A DNA stretch of 43,196 nucleotides from Actinomycetales bacterium (GCA_015655415.1 JAATFB010000026.1:1-43196), one strand, 5' to 3'. Positions 16,252-25,329 are shown, counted from the first letter of the stretch. A program made the numbers and translations. The notes: generated from the letters alone by a model not told the origin.

Positions 16252-16580
16252 TCGACTGGGCATCGCTCTTCCTCGTGGCCGGCGCCGCCCTGGTGTCCGC
16301 GTGCCTCGTCGTGGTGCTCTACGCCCTGGGGCTGCGGATGCTCTCAACGGCGGGCCGGGCCCCGCACGTCACGCCAGCCGAGTTCACGGATGCGATCACG
16401 ATCGTCACGCCGGCCGAGGCGGCAGCTGAGGCCAAGCGCATCAAGCGAGCCGCGGCGCGCAGTCCGCTCACGCCGCTCCAGAAGCGGCTCGCGCTGCTGC
16501 TGGCCTACACGAGCTTCGTGCTCTGCGGGCTGGTCGTGCTGTTCGGCGTGTACCTCATCGTCCCCGCGTTGCACTCCTGA
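16248..16580 (+). CDS. Small two-helix membrane protein coupled to the phosphate transporter (110 aa)
   Basis: The ATG overlaps the PiT stop (ATGA). Two transmembrane segments (about residues 5-29 and 86-107) flank a basic loop containing TPAEAAAEAKRIKRAAAR. No known domain is recognised. Translational coupling suggests an accessory subunit or stability factor for the transporter; this is inference only. In many bacteria PiT genes are paired with a PhoU-like DUF47 protein; this protein is not that. Confidence 0.8.
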   Translation: MIDWASLFLVAGAALVSACLVVVLYALGLRMLSTAGRAPHVTPAEFTDAITIVTPAEAAAEAKRIKRAAARSPLTPLQKRLALLLAYTSFVLCGLVVLFGVYLIVPALHS

Positions 16581-16641
16581 CCGGGTCCCGCGACGAGGGG
16601 CCGCCGGCGGCGCCGGTCTCACGCGGCGGGGCGCAGAGGGC

Positions 16642-17928
16642 TCAGTCGGTGCCGCGCCAGCGCCCGATCGCGTTCATCAGGTGGTAGATCACGACCGCGG
16701 CGACGGTGCCGAGCACGATGCCGCCGAGCTGGATGCCGTCCTTGGAACCGCCGATCGCCCAGGAGAGGTTGCCGACCCCGATCACCAGCGCGACCGCCGC
16801 GGTGAATTGGTTCTTCGGCTTCGAGAAGTCCACGCGGTTGTCCAGCCAGATCTTCATGCCGACGACGCCGATGAGCCCGTACAGCGCCAGTGTCGCCCCG
16901 CCCAGCACGCCGGCCGGAACAGTGTTCAGCACGGCGCCCACCTTGGGCGAGAGGCCCAGCAGCACGGCGACGACGCCGGCCACCCAGTACGCGGCGGTCG
17001 AGTACACCTTCGTCGCCGCCATCACGCCGATGTTCTCGCCGTAGGTCGTGGTCCCCGACCCGCCGAAGAGGCCGGCGAGGGTGGTGGCGACGCCGTCCGC
17101 GAGGAGCGCTCGGCCGGTCAGGGCGTTCACGTCCCTGCCGGTCATCTGGGCGACGGCGCGGATGTGGCCGACGTTCTCGGCGACGAGCACGAGCACGACG
17201 GGCAGGAAGACCGGCAGCAGGCCCCACAGCGAGGCGTCCGCGAAGGGGTTCCCCGCCAGCGAGAATGTCGGGAGCCCGATCCACGGTGCCGCGGCCACCG
17301 GGGCGAAGTCGACCCGTCCGAGCACGACGGCGGCGAGATAGCCGATCGCGACCCCGACGAAGATCGACATGCGCCCGAGCATGCCGCGGAACAGCACGGT
17401 GCACAGGATGACCGCCGCGAGCGTGACGATCGCCACCAGGGGCGCCGTGCCGAAGTTCGCGACCGCGGTGGGCGCCAGGTTGAAGCCGATCAGGGCGACG
17501 ATGGCGCCCGCGACGACCGGCGGCATCAGCGCGTCGATCCATCCCGTACCCGTGATGGCGACGATGCCGCCGACGACGGCGAGCAGGATGCCGACGGACA
17601 GGATGCCGAACAGCGCCCCGCCCCGCCCGTGAGCCGCCGCGGCCGCGGTGATCGGCGCGATGAACGCGAACGAGGACCCCAGATAGCTGGGCAGGCGATT
17701 GCGCGTGACGAGCAGGAATCCGATGGTGCCGACCCCGGAGAACAGCAGCGTGGTCGACGGGGGGAAGTGCGTGAGGAGCGGCACCAGGAAGGTCGCGCCG
17801 AACATGGCGACGACGTGCTGCGCCCCGATGCCGACAGTGCGGGGCCAGCTGAGTCGTTCGTCGGGAGCGACCACGGTGTCGGGGCGGATGGTCCTGCCGT
17901 CGCCGTGCACCGTCCATCGGGGCGCCAT
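16642..17928 (-). CDS. NCS2-family uracil/xanthine permease, UraA-like (428 aa)
   Basis: The nucleobase:cation symporter-2 features are clear: QHVVAMFGATFLVPLL in the first helices, the AENVGHIRAV motif with the substrate-binding Glu (~residue 241), and GGSGTTTYGENIGVMAATKVYS around 280-300, nearly identical to the UraA motif. About 14 helices are expected. Substrate is probably uracil, less likely xanthine. The ATG at 17926-17928 is chosen because GGAGG stands 5 nt before it; the longer open frame upstream is not conserved-looking. It is divergent from the AzgA-like permease, with a 158-bp shared control region. Confidence 0.93.
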   Translation of the reverse strand: MAPRWTVHGDGRTIRPDTVVAPDERLSWPRTVGIGAQHVVAMFGATFLVPLLTHFPPSTTLLFSGVGTIGFLLVTRNRLPSYLGSSFAFIAPITAAAAAHGRGGALFGILSVGILLAVVGGIVAITGTGWIDALMPPVVAGAIVALIGFNLAPTAVANFGTAPLVAIVTLAAVILCTVLFRGMLGRMSIFVGVAIGYLAAVVLGRVDFAPVAAAPWIGLPTFSLAGNPFADASLWGLLPVFLPVVLVLVAENVGHIRAVAQMTGRDVNALTGRALLADGVATTLAGLFGGSGTTTYGENIGVMAATKVYSTAAYWVAGVVAVLLGLSPKVGAVLNTVPAGVLGGATLALYGLIGVVGMKIWLDNRVDFSKPKNQFTAAVALVIGVGNLSWAIGGSKDGIQLGGIVLGTVAAVVIYHLMNAIGRWRGTD

Positions 17929-18001
17929 CTGGCCTCCATTCGTCGTTCTCGAAGTGGCGAGGGATGACGGCAGCCTCCGTGGCGGTCGCCCGTTTCCCGC
18001 G

Positions 18002-18011
18002 ATGCTAGGGT
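18002..18011. promoter_or_regulatory. Overlapping divergent -10 boxes of the two nucleobase permeases
   Basis: ATGCTAGGGT contains TAGCAT on the minus strand (18007-18002) and TAGGGT on the plus strand (18006-18011). Minus-strand TGTCAG stands 18 bp before TAGCAT as a possible -35. If both are used, the two promoters overlap and would compete. Confidence 0.4.
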
Positions 18012-18086
18012 CGGCTGGCAGTCGCCTGACACTATCGTCTCGACGCGTCGCGTTCACCTTCCCTCGCCCGAACGGAGAGAGCAGTC

Positions 18087-19523
18087 ATGTCCGACACCGC
18101 CACCAAGACCGAGACCCGTGCCACCGGCCGGCTGAACGCGTTCTTCGAGATCTCGACGCGGGGGTCGACGTGGTGGCAGGAGGTCCGCGGCGGTCTGGTC
18201 ACGTTCGTGACGATGGCGTACATCATCGTCCTGAACCCGATCATCCTGTCCGGTGCCAAGGACGTGGCGCACCACTCCCTTCAGTTCCCGCAGGTCGCCG
18301 CCGTCACCGCGTTGACCGCGGGGGTGATGACGATCCTGTTCGGCCTGATCGCCAGGCTGCCGTTCGCGTTCGCAGCGGGGCTCGGAATCAACTCGTTCCT
18401 CGCGGTCAGCGTCGTGCGGCAGGTCACCTGGCCCGAGGCGATGGGCCTGGTGGTGATCGAGGGCGTCATCATCGTCGTCCTGTCCGCCACCGGGCTGCGG
18501 CGGCTCATCTTCGACGCGGTCCCGTACTCGCTGAAGATCGCGATCACGGTCGGCATCGGGCTGTTCATCGCCTTCATCGGCCTGGTGGACTCCGGCCTCG
18601 TCAAGTCCACCGGTCTTGCCTCCCCGCCCATCGGCCTGGGCGATGACGGATCGATCGCCACCGTCCCGACGGTCGTCTTCGTGCTCACGCTGCTCATCAC
18701 CGGCGTGCTCGTCGCCCGCAAGGTCAAGGGGGCGATCCTCGTCGGCCTGGTGTCAGGCACGGTCCTGGCGGTGGTCGCCCAGCTCATCTGGCATCTGGGC
18801 GCGCAGCCGAAGGACCCCTCTGGGTGGAACCTCAACATCCCCGCCGTCACCGACTGGGTCTCGCTGCCCGACTTCGGCCTGATCGGCCACGTGAGCTTCG
18901 ACTTCGGCAGGCTCGGTGCCCTCGCCGCCGTGATGCTCGTCTTCACGCTGGTGTTCAGCAACTTCTTCGACGCGATGGGCACCATGACGGGGCTCTCCAA
19001 GGAGGCGGGGCTGTCGGAGGCCGACGGGACGTTCCCGCGACTGCGCAGCGCTCTGATAGTGGAGGGCGCCGGGGCGGTCGCGGGCGGCCTCACCTCCAGC
19101 TCGTCGAACACCGTGTTCATCGAGTCCGGCGCCGGCATCGGCGAGGGCGCCCGCACCGGCTTCGCCAACGTCGTGACCGGCGTGCTGTTCCTGCTCGCCA
19201 TGTTCTTCACACCGATAGCCCGGATCGTGCCGTCCGAGGTGGCGGCCGCGGCGCTGGTGATCGTGGGCGCGCTGATGATGTCGCAGATCCGGAGCATCGA
19301 CCTCACCGACTTCTCAGTGCTCCTGCCGGTGTTCCTCACGGTGATCGTGATGCCCCTGACCTACTCGATCGCGAACGGCATCGGCGCCGGCTTCATCTCA
19401 TGGGTCGTCGTGCAGGCGCTCTCGGGCAAGGCGCGCTCGATCAGCCCGCTCCTCTGGGTCGTCGCGGCAGGCTTCGCGATCTACTTCGCCCGCGGTCCGA
19501 TCGAGGCGCTCTTCGCGCACTGA
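18087..19523 (+). CDS. NCS2-family AzgA-like purine permease (478 aa)
   Basis: The N-terminal FFEISTRGSTWWQEVRGGLVTFVTMAYI block and the TSSSSNTVFIESGAGIGEGARTG motif (~345-365) identify the AzgA-like branch of NCS2, which imports adenine, guanine or hypoxanthine. About 14 membrane helices are visible and the length is normal. The ATG follows GGAGAGAG. It diverges from a uracil-type permease. An adenine phosphoribosyltransferase gene lies 10.6 kb downstream, fitting base salvage but not in operon with it. No purine riboswitch was recognised in the 158-bp upstream region. Confidence 0.93.
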   Translation: MSDTATKTETRATGRLNAFFEISTRGSTWWQEVRGGLVTFVTMAYIIVLNPIILSGAKDVAHHSLQFPQVAAVTALTAGVMTILFGLIARLPFAFAAGLGINSFLAVSVVRQVTWPEAMGLVVIEGVIIVVLSATGLRRLIFDAVPYSLKIAITVGIGLFIAFIGLVDSGLVKSTGLASPPIGLGDDGSIATVPTVVFVLTLLITGVLVARKVKGAILVGLVSGTVLAVVAQLIWHLGAQPKDPSGWNLNIPAVTDWVSLPDFGLIGHVSFDFGRLGALAAVMLVFTLVFSNFFDAMGTMTGLSKEAGLSEADGTFPRLRSALIVEGAGAVAGGLTSSSSNTVFIESGAGIGEGARTGFANVVTGVLFLLAMFFTPIARIVPSEVAAAALVIVGALMMSQIRSIDLTDFSVLLPVFLTVIVMPLTYSIANGIGAGFISWVVVQALSGKARSISPLLWVVAAGFAIYFARGPIEALFAH

Positions 19524-19566
19524 GCGAGGGCCCGGCCCCTGGGATCCCCGGCCGTACGATGTGCAC

Positions 19567-20958
19567 ATGACCTCCGACCACATCGCGGGCATCGTCGCCG
19601 CGCGACGACGAGCGTTCGACGACGGCGTCACCAAGCCGCTGGCGTGGCGCAGGAAGCAGCTGGCGGGCCTGCAGCGCATGCTCGTAGACAACGGTGCACA
19701 GCTGGAGGCGGCCCTGGCGGCCGACCTGCACCGCAGCCCCACCGAGACGCAGCTCGCCGACATCAACGTCGTGCTCGCCGAGACGGCCCATGCGCTGCGG
19801 CATCTGGGGCAGTGGGCACGGCCTAAGCGGGTGCCCCTCCCTCTGGCACTGCAGCCGGGGCGCGGATGGGTGGTCCGCGAGCCGCTCGGAGTCGTGCTCG
19901 TGATCGCGCCGTGGAACTATCCGGTCCAGCTGCTGCTCGGCCCGGTCGTCGCCGCGCTCGCCGCCGGCAACTGCGTGGTCATGAAGCCCAGCGAGCTCGC
20001 TCCCGCGACCTCGGCGACGATGGCCCGGCTGGTTCCCGGCTATCTGGACCCGCGCGCCGTCACGGTTCTCGAGGGCGGCGCAGCCGAGACGACCGCGCTG
20101 CTGGAGCAGCGCTTCGACCACATCTTCTACACAGGCGGCGCGAGGGTGGGTCGCATCGTGGCAGAGGCGGCCGCGAGGCATCTCACCCCGGTCACACTGG
20201 AGCTCGGCGGGAAGTCGCCGGTGTACGTCGACGACTCGGTCGACCTGGCCGTGGCCGCGAAGCGGATCGCCTGGGGCAAGTTCATGAACGCGGGCCAGAC
20301 CTGCGTGGCTCCCGACTACCTGCTGGGCACCCGTGAGGTACTGGAGCGGATCGTGCCCCTGATCGGCGGGGCCATCCGGGAGCTCTACGGCGAGGACCCC
20401 CAGGCGTCGCCCGACTACGCCCGCATCGTCAGCCCGGGCAGGTTCGAGGCTCTCACCCGGCTGCTCGGCGACGGCACAGTCGCCGTCGGGGGGCGCACGG
20501 ATGCTCAGGACCGCTACATCGCCCCGACCGTCATCACCGGCGTCGGCGAGGGCTCGCGCATCATGCAGGAGGAGATCTTCGGGCCGATCCTGCCCGCCCT
20601 GGAGGTCTCCGATGCCGCCGAGGCGATCCGTCGCATCGCCGCGGGCCCGAAGCCCCTCTCCCTCTACGTGTTCTCCCAACGCGAGGAGGTGCGCAGGGCG
20701 TTCCTGCGCGGAACGTCGTCGGGCGCCGTCGGCTTCAACGCCGCCGTGATCCAGCAGACCGTGATCGGGCTGCCGTTCGGCGGTGTCGGCGACAGCGGCA
20801 TGGGCCGTTACCGGGGCGAGGCCGGGTTCGCCACCTTGAGCAATGAGAAGTCGGTGCTCAGCAAACCGCTCGCGCCGGAGTCGATGAGCATGATCTTCCC
20901 GCCGTACTCGCGCCGGGTGGACTCGTTCGCCCGGGGGCTGCTGCGCAGGCTCTCCTAG
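19567..20958 (+). CDS. Aldehyde dehydrogenase, class 3-like (463 aa)
   Basis: This complete NAD(P)-dependent aldehyde dehydrogenase lacks the N-terminal extension of class 1 and 2 enzymes, as in the class 3/fatty-aldehyde type. Motifs: APWNYP (~112-117), KPSE (~139-142), the catalytic Glu in LELGGKS (~212-218), the catalytic Cys in NAGQTC (~241-246), and EEIFGPILP (~337-345). All catalytic residues are present, in contrast to the truncated paralogue at the start of the window. The ATG at 19567 is preferred over GTG 19561 because TACGAT (19555-19560) ends 6 nt before it, giving a leaderless mRNA. Substrate unknown. Confidence 0.94.
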   Translation: MTSDHIAGIVAARRRAFDDGVTKPLAWRRKQLAGLQRMLVDNGAQLEAALAADLHRSPTETQLADINVVLAETAHALRHLGQWARPKRVPLPLALQPGRGWVVREPLGVVLVIAPWNYPVQLLLGPVVAALAAGNCVVMKPSELAPATSATMARLVPGYLDPRAVTVLEGGAAETTALLEQRFDHIFYTGGARVGRIVAEAAARHLTPVTLELGGKSPVYVDDSVDLAVAAKRIAWGKFMNAGQTCVAPDYLLGTREVLERIVPLIGGAIRELYGEDPQASPDYARIVSPGRFEALTRLLGDGTVAVGGRTDAQDRYIAPTVITGVGEGSRIMQEEIFGPILPALEVSDAAEAIRRIAAGPKPLSLYVFSQREEVRRAFLRGTSSGAVGFNAAVIQQTVIGLPFGGVGDSGMGRYRGEAGFATLSNEKSVLSKPLAPESMSMIFPPYSRRVDSFARGLLRRLS

Positions 20959-20998
20959 CGCGCCCCGCCGCGGGAGCCGCGGCCGGTTCGCCTGCGCG

Positions 20999-21004
20999 TA
21001 GAGT
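20999..21004 (+). promoter_or_regulatory. -10 box of the aspartate ammonia-lyase gene
   Basis: TAGAGT lies 43 nt before the GTG at 21048, giving a leader of about 38 nt that contains a 7-bp hairpin. Confidence 0.45.
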
Positions 21005-21011
21005 CGGAGCG

Positions 21012-21031
21012 GGGGCGTGAGGCAACGCCCC
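21012..21031 (+). other. Leader hairpin upstream of aspA
   Basis: GGGGCGT (21012-21018) and ACGCCCC (21025-21031) form a perfect 7-bp stem with a 6-nt loop, ending 10 nt before the GGAGG Shine-Dalgarno. It could influence mRNA stability or translation. Confidence 0.5.
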
Positions 21032-21047
21032 GGAAAGGCCGGAGGTC

Positions 21048-22577
21048 GTGACCGCGACGCACGAGGTGCCCGCTCAGCAGCCGGACTCGGGCATGTCCCC
21101 GCCCGAGGGATGGGAGGCACGCGAGGGTGCGTACCGGGTCGAGACCGACTCGCTGGGAGGCCGGCGCATCCCCGCCGACGCGTACTGGGGCATCCACACC
21201 TCTCGTGCCCTGGAGAACTTCCCGATCGCCCACCGACCGATCTCCGTCTACTCCACGTTCGTCGACGCACTCGCCATGGTGAAGCTCGCGGCGGCCAGGG
21301 CGAACGCCGAGATCGGCGTGCTCGACCCGCGCAAGGCGGAGCTCATCGAACGCGCCTGCGAGGAGGTGCTGGCCGGGGAGCTGCACGACCAGTTCGTGGT
21401 GGGCATCATCCAGGGCGGAGCGGGCACCTCGACGAACATGAACGCCAACGAGGTGATCGCCAACCGCGCCCTCGAGCTCGGCGGCTGGAGAAAGGGCGAC
21501 TATGCCCGCATACACCCGATAGACGACGTCAACCGCAGCCAGAGCACGAACGACACGTATCCCACGGCGGTGAAGATCGCGCTGTCGCTGCTGCTGCGAT
21601 CGCTTCTCGACGAGCTGTGGGCGCTGCGGGAGTCGTTCTCCCGCAAGGGCGTCGAGTTCAAGCACGTGCTAAAGGTCGGACGCACCCAGCTTCAGGATGC
21701 CGTCCCCATGACGCTCGGACAGGAGTTCCACGGCTTCGCCACCACCCTCGCCGAGGACTACGAGCGGCTCAAGGAGACCATCTGGCTGCTGTCCGAGGTG
21801 AATCTCGGCGCGACGGCGATCGGCACGGGCATCGCGGCCGATCCGCGATATGCGGCGAAGGCGGTGCGGCATCTCGCTCGCATCTCCGGACTCGACCTGG
21901 AGACCGCGCCCGACCTGATCGAGTCGACGAGCGACGCCGGCGCGTTCATGTCCTTCAGCGGTGCGCTCAAGCGCAGCGCCGTCAAGCTCTCGAAGATCTG
22001 CAACGACCTGCGACTGCTCTCCAGCGGACCCCAGGCCGGCTTCGGTGAGATCAACCTGCCGCCCCGTCAGGCGGGCTCGAGCATCATGCCCGGCAAGGTC
22101 AACCCCGTGATCCCGGAGGTCGTGAACCAGGTGGCGTTCAGCATCATCGGCGCCGACGCCACAGTCACGGCGGCGGCTGAGGCCGGCCAGCTCCAGCTCA
22201 ACGCCTTCGAGCCGGTGATCGCGAACTTCCTCTTGCAGTCCATCACCTGGCTGCGCCAGGCCTGCCTCACCCTCAGGGTGAACTGCGTGGACGGCATCAC
22301 GGCCAACGAGGAGCGGCTGGAGACGATGGTGGGGTCCAACGTCGGCGTGATCACGGCGCTGACCCCGCACATCGGGTACGCCGCGGCCGCCGCGCTGGCC
22401 AAGACCGCGCTGCTGACGAACCGCAACGTCGCCGATCTGGTGGTCGAGGCGGGCCTCATGCCGAGGGAGCAGGTGACGAAGCTGCTCTCGCCGGCGCGAC
22501 TGAGCGGGCTGGAGGCGATAACCACCTCGATCCCGGTGGTGCCCGACCGGCGCGGAAACCCCGACGAACGGCTCTGA
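21048..22577 (+). CDS. aspA: Aspartate ammonia-lyase (509 aa)
   Basis: This member of the fumarase/aspartase superfamily interconverts L-aspartate with fumarate and ammonia. Evidence: the aspartase-like N-terminal ETDSLGGRRIPADAYWGIHT, the GAGTSTNMNANEV segment (~125-137), the SQSTNDTYPTA segment, and the signature GSSIMPGKVNP (~343-353) on the catalytic loop. The WGIHT motif favours aspartase over fumarase. Length is slightly above the family's ~470 aa because of a 25-residue N-terminal extension. The GTG start has GGAGG only 2 nt away, which is tight; ATG 21093 is a possible alternative. It ends in a hairpin shared with the convergent FAH-family gene. Confidence 0.92.
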   Translation: MTATHEVPAQQPDSGMSPPEGWEAREGAYRVETDSLGGRRIPADAYWGIHTSRALENFPIAHRPISVYSTFVDALAMVKLAAARANAEIGVLDPRKAELIERACEEVLAGELHDQFVVGIIQGGAGTSTNMNANEVIANRALELGGWRKGDYARIHPIDDVNRSQSTNDTYPTAVKIALSLLLRSLLDELWALRESFSRKGVEFKHVLKVGRTQLQDAVPMTLGQEFHGFATTLAEDYERLKETIWLLSEVNLGATAIGTGIAADPRYAAKAVRHLARISGLDLETAPDLIESTSDAGAFMSFSGALKRSAVKLSKICNDLRLLSSGPQAGFGEINLPPRQAGSSIMPGKVNPVIPEVVNQVAFSIIGADATVTAAAEAGQLQLNAFEPVIANFLLQSITWLRQACLTLRVNCVDGITANEERLETMVGSNVGVITALTPHIGYAAAAALAKTALLTNRNVADLVVEAGLMPREQVTKLLSPARLSGLEAITTSIPVVPDRRGNPDERL

Positions 22578-22606
22578 GCCGCCGGGGCGTGCCCCCAGCG
22601 GCTCAG
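22574..22606. terminator. Bidirectional terminator containing both stop codons
   Basis: CTGAGCCGC (22574-22582) pairs with GCGGCTCAG (22598-22606), and an inner GGGGC/GCCCC pair extends the stem. The TGA of aspA and the stop of the convergent FAH-family gene are both inside the arms. Confidence 0.75.
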
Positions 22607-23478
22607 ATCACGCGGCAGTATGTGGTGAGAGCGCCGATCCCCGAGCACGAGACGGTGACCTTCGACCCGTCTCGCAGGAACACCGGGGGCGTGCGGGAGT
22701 AGCCGGCGCCGCCGGGGCTTCCGGTGGAGATCAGCGTGCCAGGAAGCAGGGTCGTCGACCGGGACAGGAACGCGATGAGCTCTGCGACGGAGCGCACCAT
22801 GCCGGAGGTGGAGGCATCCTGGAGGAGGCGACCGTCGACGGTGGTGGCGAGCCAGAGATCCTGCGGGTCGGGGATCTCGTCGGCCGTCACGACCACCGGC
22901 CCGGTGGGCGTGAAGCCGTCGAACGACTTGCACCTCGACCACTGCGCCTCGGAGAACTGCAGGTCGCGCGCCGTGATGTCGTTCACCACGGTGTAGCCGA
23001 ACACGTGGTCGAGCGCGTCGGCGACGCGCACGTTGCGGGCGGGGCGGCCGATGATCACCCCGAGCTCGGCCTCGTAGTCGACCTGCCCGGAGATCTCCGC
23101 GGGCCAGGTGGTGGTGCCCTCGTGCGCGGCGAGCGAGTTGGGCCAGAGCGAGAACACCGTGGCGGCCTTCTCCACCTTCAGGGCCAGCTCGTCCGAGTGC
23201 GCGGCGTAGTTGGCGCCGATCGCCAGTACGACGGGCGGGCGCAGCACGGCGGAGGCGTGACGCAGCTCGGAGACGGGATGCCACAGTTCGCGACGCCCGC
23301 CGGCGACCGCCGCGGCCTCCTCCACACGCCCGGTCAGATCCCCGCCGCATTCGATGAGCTCCTGTAGATCCTGGGGAGCACCGTCCATCAGCTCGTCGAC
23401 GAACACGGCCCGGTCGTCCACGACCACCGCGAGACGGGCACCGGAGCCGCCGGGGGCTCCGAGGTGCGCGAATCTCAC
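22603..23478 (-). CDS. Fumarylacetoacetate hydrolase (FAH) family protein (291 aa)
   Basis: The C-terminal ~200 residues carry the FAH fold: AIGANYAAHSDE, the metal-binding DYEAELGVIIG, GYTVVNDITARDLQ, and the ISTGSPGGAGYSRTPPVFL region near the end. Family members cleave or hydrate beta-diketo acids in aromatic catabolism, or act as oxaloacetate decarboxylases. No aromatic-degradation genes are nearby, so the substrate is open. The GTG start (23476-23478) is preceded by a minus-strand TAGCCT (23490-23485) ending 6 nt away, so the mRNA is probably leaderless. It diverges from an alpha/beta hydrolase gene. Confidence 0.92.
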   Translation of the reverse strand: MRFAHLGAPGGSGARLAVVVDDRAVFVDELMDGAPQDLQELIECGGDLTGRVEEAAAVAGGRRELWHPVSELRHASAVLRPPVVLAIGANYAAHSDELALKVEKAATVFSLWPNSLAAHEGTTTWPAEISGQVDYEAELGVIIGRPARNVRVADALDHVFGYTVVNDITARDLQFSEAQWSRCKSFDGFTPTGPVVVTADEIPDPQDLWLATTVDGRLLQDASTSGMVRSVAELIAFLSRSTTLLPGTLISTGSPGGAGYSRTPPVFLRDGSKVTVSCSGIGALTTYCRVI

Positions 23479-23571
23479 TCCGAAAGGCTATCCCGCAACG
23501 TGCGACCCGTGTTGCACGGCCCACGTCGCCGCGCGCCGATCCGCTCGCGCGGCGGGCAATAGGGTAGACGG

Positions 23572-24507
23572 GTGTCCATCGACGAAGACCGCGCCGACAT
23601 ATCGTGGGCGCCCGACCACGGTGACGATGCGCGGCGCGCCGCCATCGCGGCGGATGCTGCGATCGGCGAGCTCGACTGGGCCGTCGCGCCGACCGGGACC
23701 GTCGTCGGGCGATTCGAGGCGCCGAGCGGGTCGCTCGCCACGTGGACGATGGGCGACACCTCCGACCCGCGAGTGGTGCTCGTCCCGGGCGTGACCGGCT
23801 CGAAGGAGGACTTCGCGCTCCTCGGGCCGCTCCTCGTCGAGGCCGGCTACAGCGTCGTCAGCTACGACCTCGCAGGTCAGTACGAGTCGGCGGACGCCGG
23901 TCCCGGCCCCGGAGCTGACTACGACTACGACCTCTTCGTCGACGACCTCATCGCGGTGCTTTCCGCGGGTGGCCCCGCCCATCTTCTGGGCTACTCGTTC
24001 GCCGGCTCTGTCGCCCAGCTCGCCGCAGTGCGACGGCCGGAGCTCGTTCGCAGTCTCACCCTGCTCACCGCGCCGCCGCTGGGCGGCCAGGCCTTCCGGG
24101 GCGTACGGATGATCGGATGGCTGAGTCACTTCACCACGGCCCGGCAGGGCGCCGGCCTGATGATCTGGGGCGTCGTGACGAACAAGAACAAGGTCGGTCC
24201 GAAACGCCTGGAGTTCGTGAGGTCCCGTTTCGAGAAGACCTCCCGCAAGTCCATAGACGACATCATCGGGTTGATGCGGCACACGCCCGATGTGGCCGCC
24301 GACCTGCGCGCCACCCGGATCCCGATCCTCGTCGCCACGGGCGAGCACGACCTCTGGCCGGTCGAGCTGCACGCGGACTTCGCGGAGCGCCTCGGCGCGA
24401 GACTGGCGGTGTACCGCACCGGGCACAGCCCCTGCGAGACGGCGCCGCACCAGCTCGCGCACGACATGCTGGAGCTGTTCGCACTCGCCGAGGGCAGGGC
24501 GTCCTAG
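23572..24507 (+). CDS. Alpha/beta hydrolase (311 aa)
   Basis: This is a classic alpha/beta hydrolase fold. The oxyanion region is VLVPGVTGSKEDF (~64-76); the nucleophile Ser is in GYSFAG (~140-145); the acid is probably the Asp of GEHDLW (~256-261); and the His is in TGHSP (~284). The first ~45 residues are a non-conserved extension. Function could be esterase, epoxide hydrolase or similar; the substrate cannot be assigned. The GTG start is supported by TAGGGT (23560-23565) ending 6 nt before it (leaderless). It is convergent with the glycosyltransferase gene, with a small 6-bp hairpin between. Confidence 0.9.
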   Translation: MSIDEDRADISWAPDHGDDARRAAIAADAAIGELDWAVAPTGTVVGRFEAPSGSLATWTMGDTSDPRVVLVPGVTGSKEDFALLGPLLVEAGYSVVSYDLAGQYESADAGPGPGADYDYDLFVDDLIAVLSAGGPAHLLGYSFAGSVAQLAAVRRPELVRSLTLLTAPPLGGQAFRGVRMIGWLSHFTTARQGAGLMIWGVVTNKNKVGPKRLEFVRSRFEKTSRKSIDDIIGLMRHTPDVAADLRATRIPILVATGEHDLWPVELHADFAERLGARLAVYRTGHSPCETAPHQLAHDMLELFALAEGRAS

Positions 24508-24520
24508 TCCCCGAGCTGCC

Positions 24521-24536
24521 CCGCGGTCAACCGCGG
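24521..24536. terminator. Possible weak terminator hairpin
   Basis: CCGCGG-TCAA-CCGCGG is a 6-bp stem with a 4-nt loop between convergent genes. It is short and has no T-tract. Confidence 0.35.
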
Positions 24537-24558
24537 AGCGTCCGCGTCGCCCGTCGCC

Positions 24559-25329
24559 TCACACGGTGCTGGTCGCATCGCCCTCGTCGCCCGAGCGGGC
24601 CAGCAGATAGCGCTCCCGAGCCGCCCGGATGCGCCACGGCGAGGCCTCCGGCCAGTGCATCCGGAACGTGAGATAGGCCCAGCCGAGCCTGCGGCCGAAG
24701 CCTCGCCAGCTCGAGAACGGTCGCGCCGAGATCCCCACGCGCAGGGTGTCGTCGACGCTCACGAGGACGTCCGGCGGCAGATGCAGGCTCAGGTCGAGGT
24801 CGTCGTGCACCCGGCGGGTGTTGCGATGCACCCGGTCGCGCACCCTCAGCCACACCTCGCGGCGCATTGCGAAGTTCGAGCCGAAGATCGGTCCGTTGTC
24901 GAGCCACAGCGTGCCGAACCAGAAGTATCCGCCGAGATAGAGGTTCTCGCCGAGCCAGGTGATGAGCGGGTTGCCGTCGTAGAACTCGCCGGGGCCGGTC
25001 AGGACGCCCACCTCTGGCGACACGGTGAGCTCCGCCTCGATGTGCGCGACCCAGTCGGCGGGTGGGCGGGAGTCCGCGTCCAGACGGGCGATGATGTCGC
25101 CGGACGCGGTGTCGTAGCCGAGGGCAGCGGCGGGGAAGATGCCGCGCAGCGGCTGGAACACGACCGTCGCACCCATCGAGCGAGCGACCTCCGTCGTGTC
25201 GTCGGTGCTGGCGTTGTCGACGACGATGATCTCCTCCGGCGGCCTGATCTGCGTCTTCAGCGCAGCCAGGCACTGCCGCAGCATCGCCGCATCGTTGTAG
25301 GAGGGGATCACCACGGAGATCGTGGACAC
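24559..25329 (-). CDS. Family 2 glycosyltransferase (256 aa)
   Basis: The GT-A fold of GT2 is clear: SVVIPSYNDAAML at the N terminus, VVDNASTDDT (~36-45), and the metal/sugar-nucleotide DxD motif in RLDADSRPP (~81-89). GT2 enzymes transfer a sugar from a nucleotide sugar to polysaccharide, lipid or protein at the cytoplasmic face. There are no transmembrane helices, and the protein is short for a polysaccharide synthase. The GTG at 25327-25329 is chosen because GAGGAG lies 12 nt upstream; the GTG 12 bp further upstream overlaps that ribosome binding site. No other cell-wall genes are adjacent. Confidence 0.88.
   Translation of the reverse strand: MSTISVVIPSYNDAAMLRQCLAALKTQIRPPEEIIVVDNASTDDTTEVARSMGATVVFQPLRGIFPAAALGYDTASGDIIARLDADSRPPADWVAHIEAELTVSPEVGVLTGPGEFYDGNPLITWLGENLYLGGYFWFGTLWLDNGPIFGSNFAMRREVWLRVRDRVHRNTRRVHDDLDLSLHLPPDVLVSVDDTLRVGISARPFSSWRGFGRRLGWAYLTFRMHWPEASPWRIRAARERYLLARSGDEGDATSTV

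Noticed and set aside
17929..18086. Purine riboswitch before the AzgA-like permease
   Set aside because: None of the conserved loop or junction sequences of the purine aptamer could be found in this 158-bp region.
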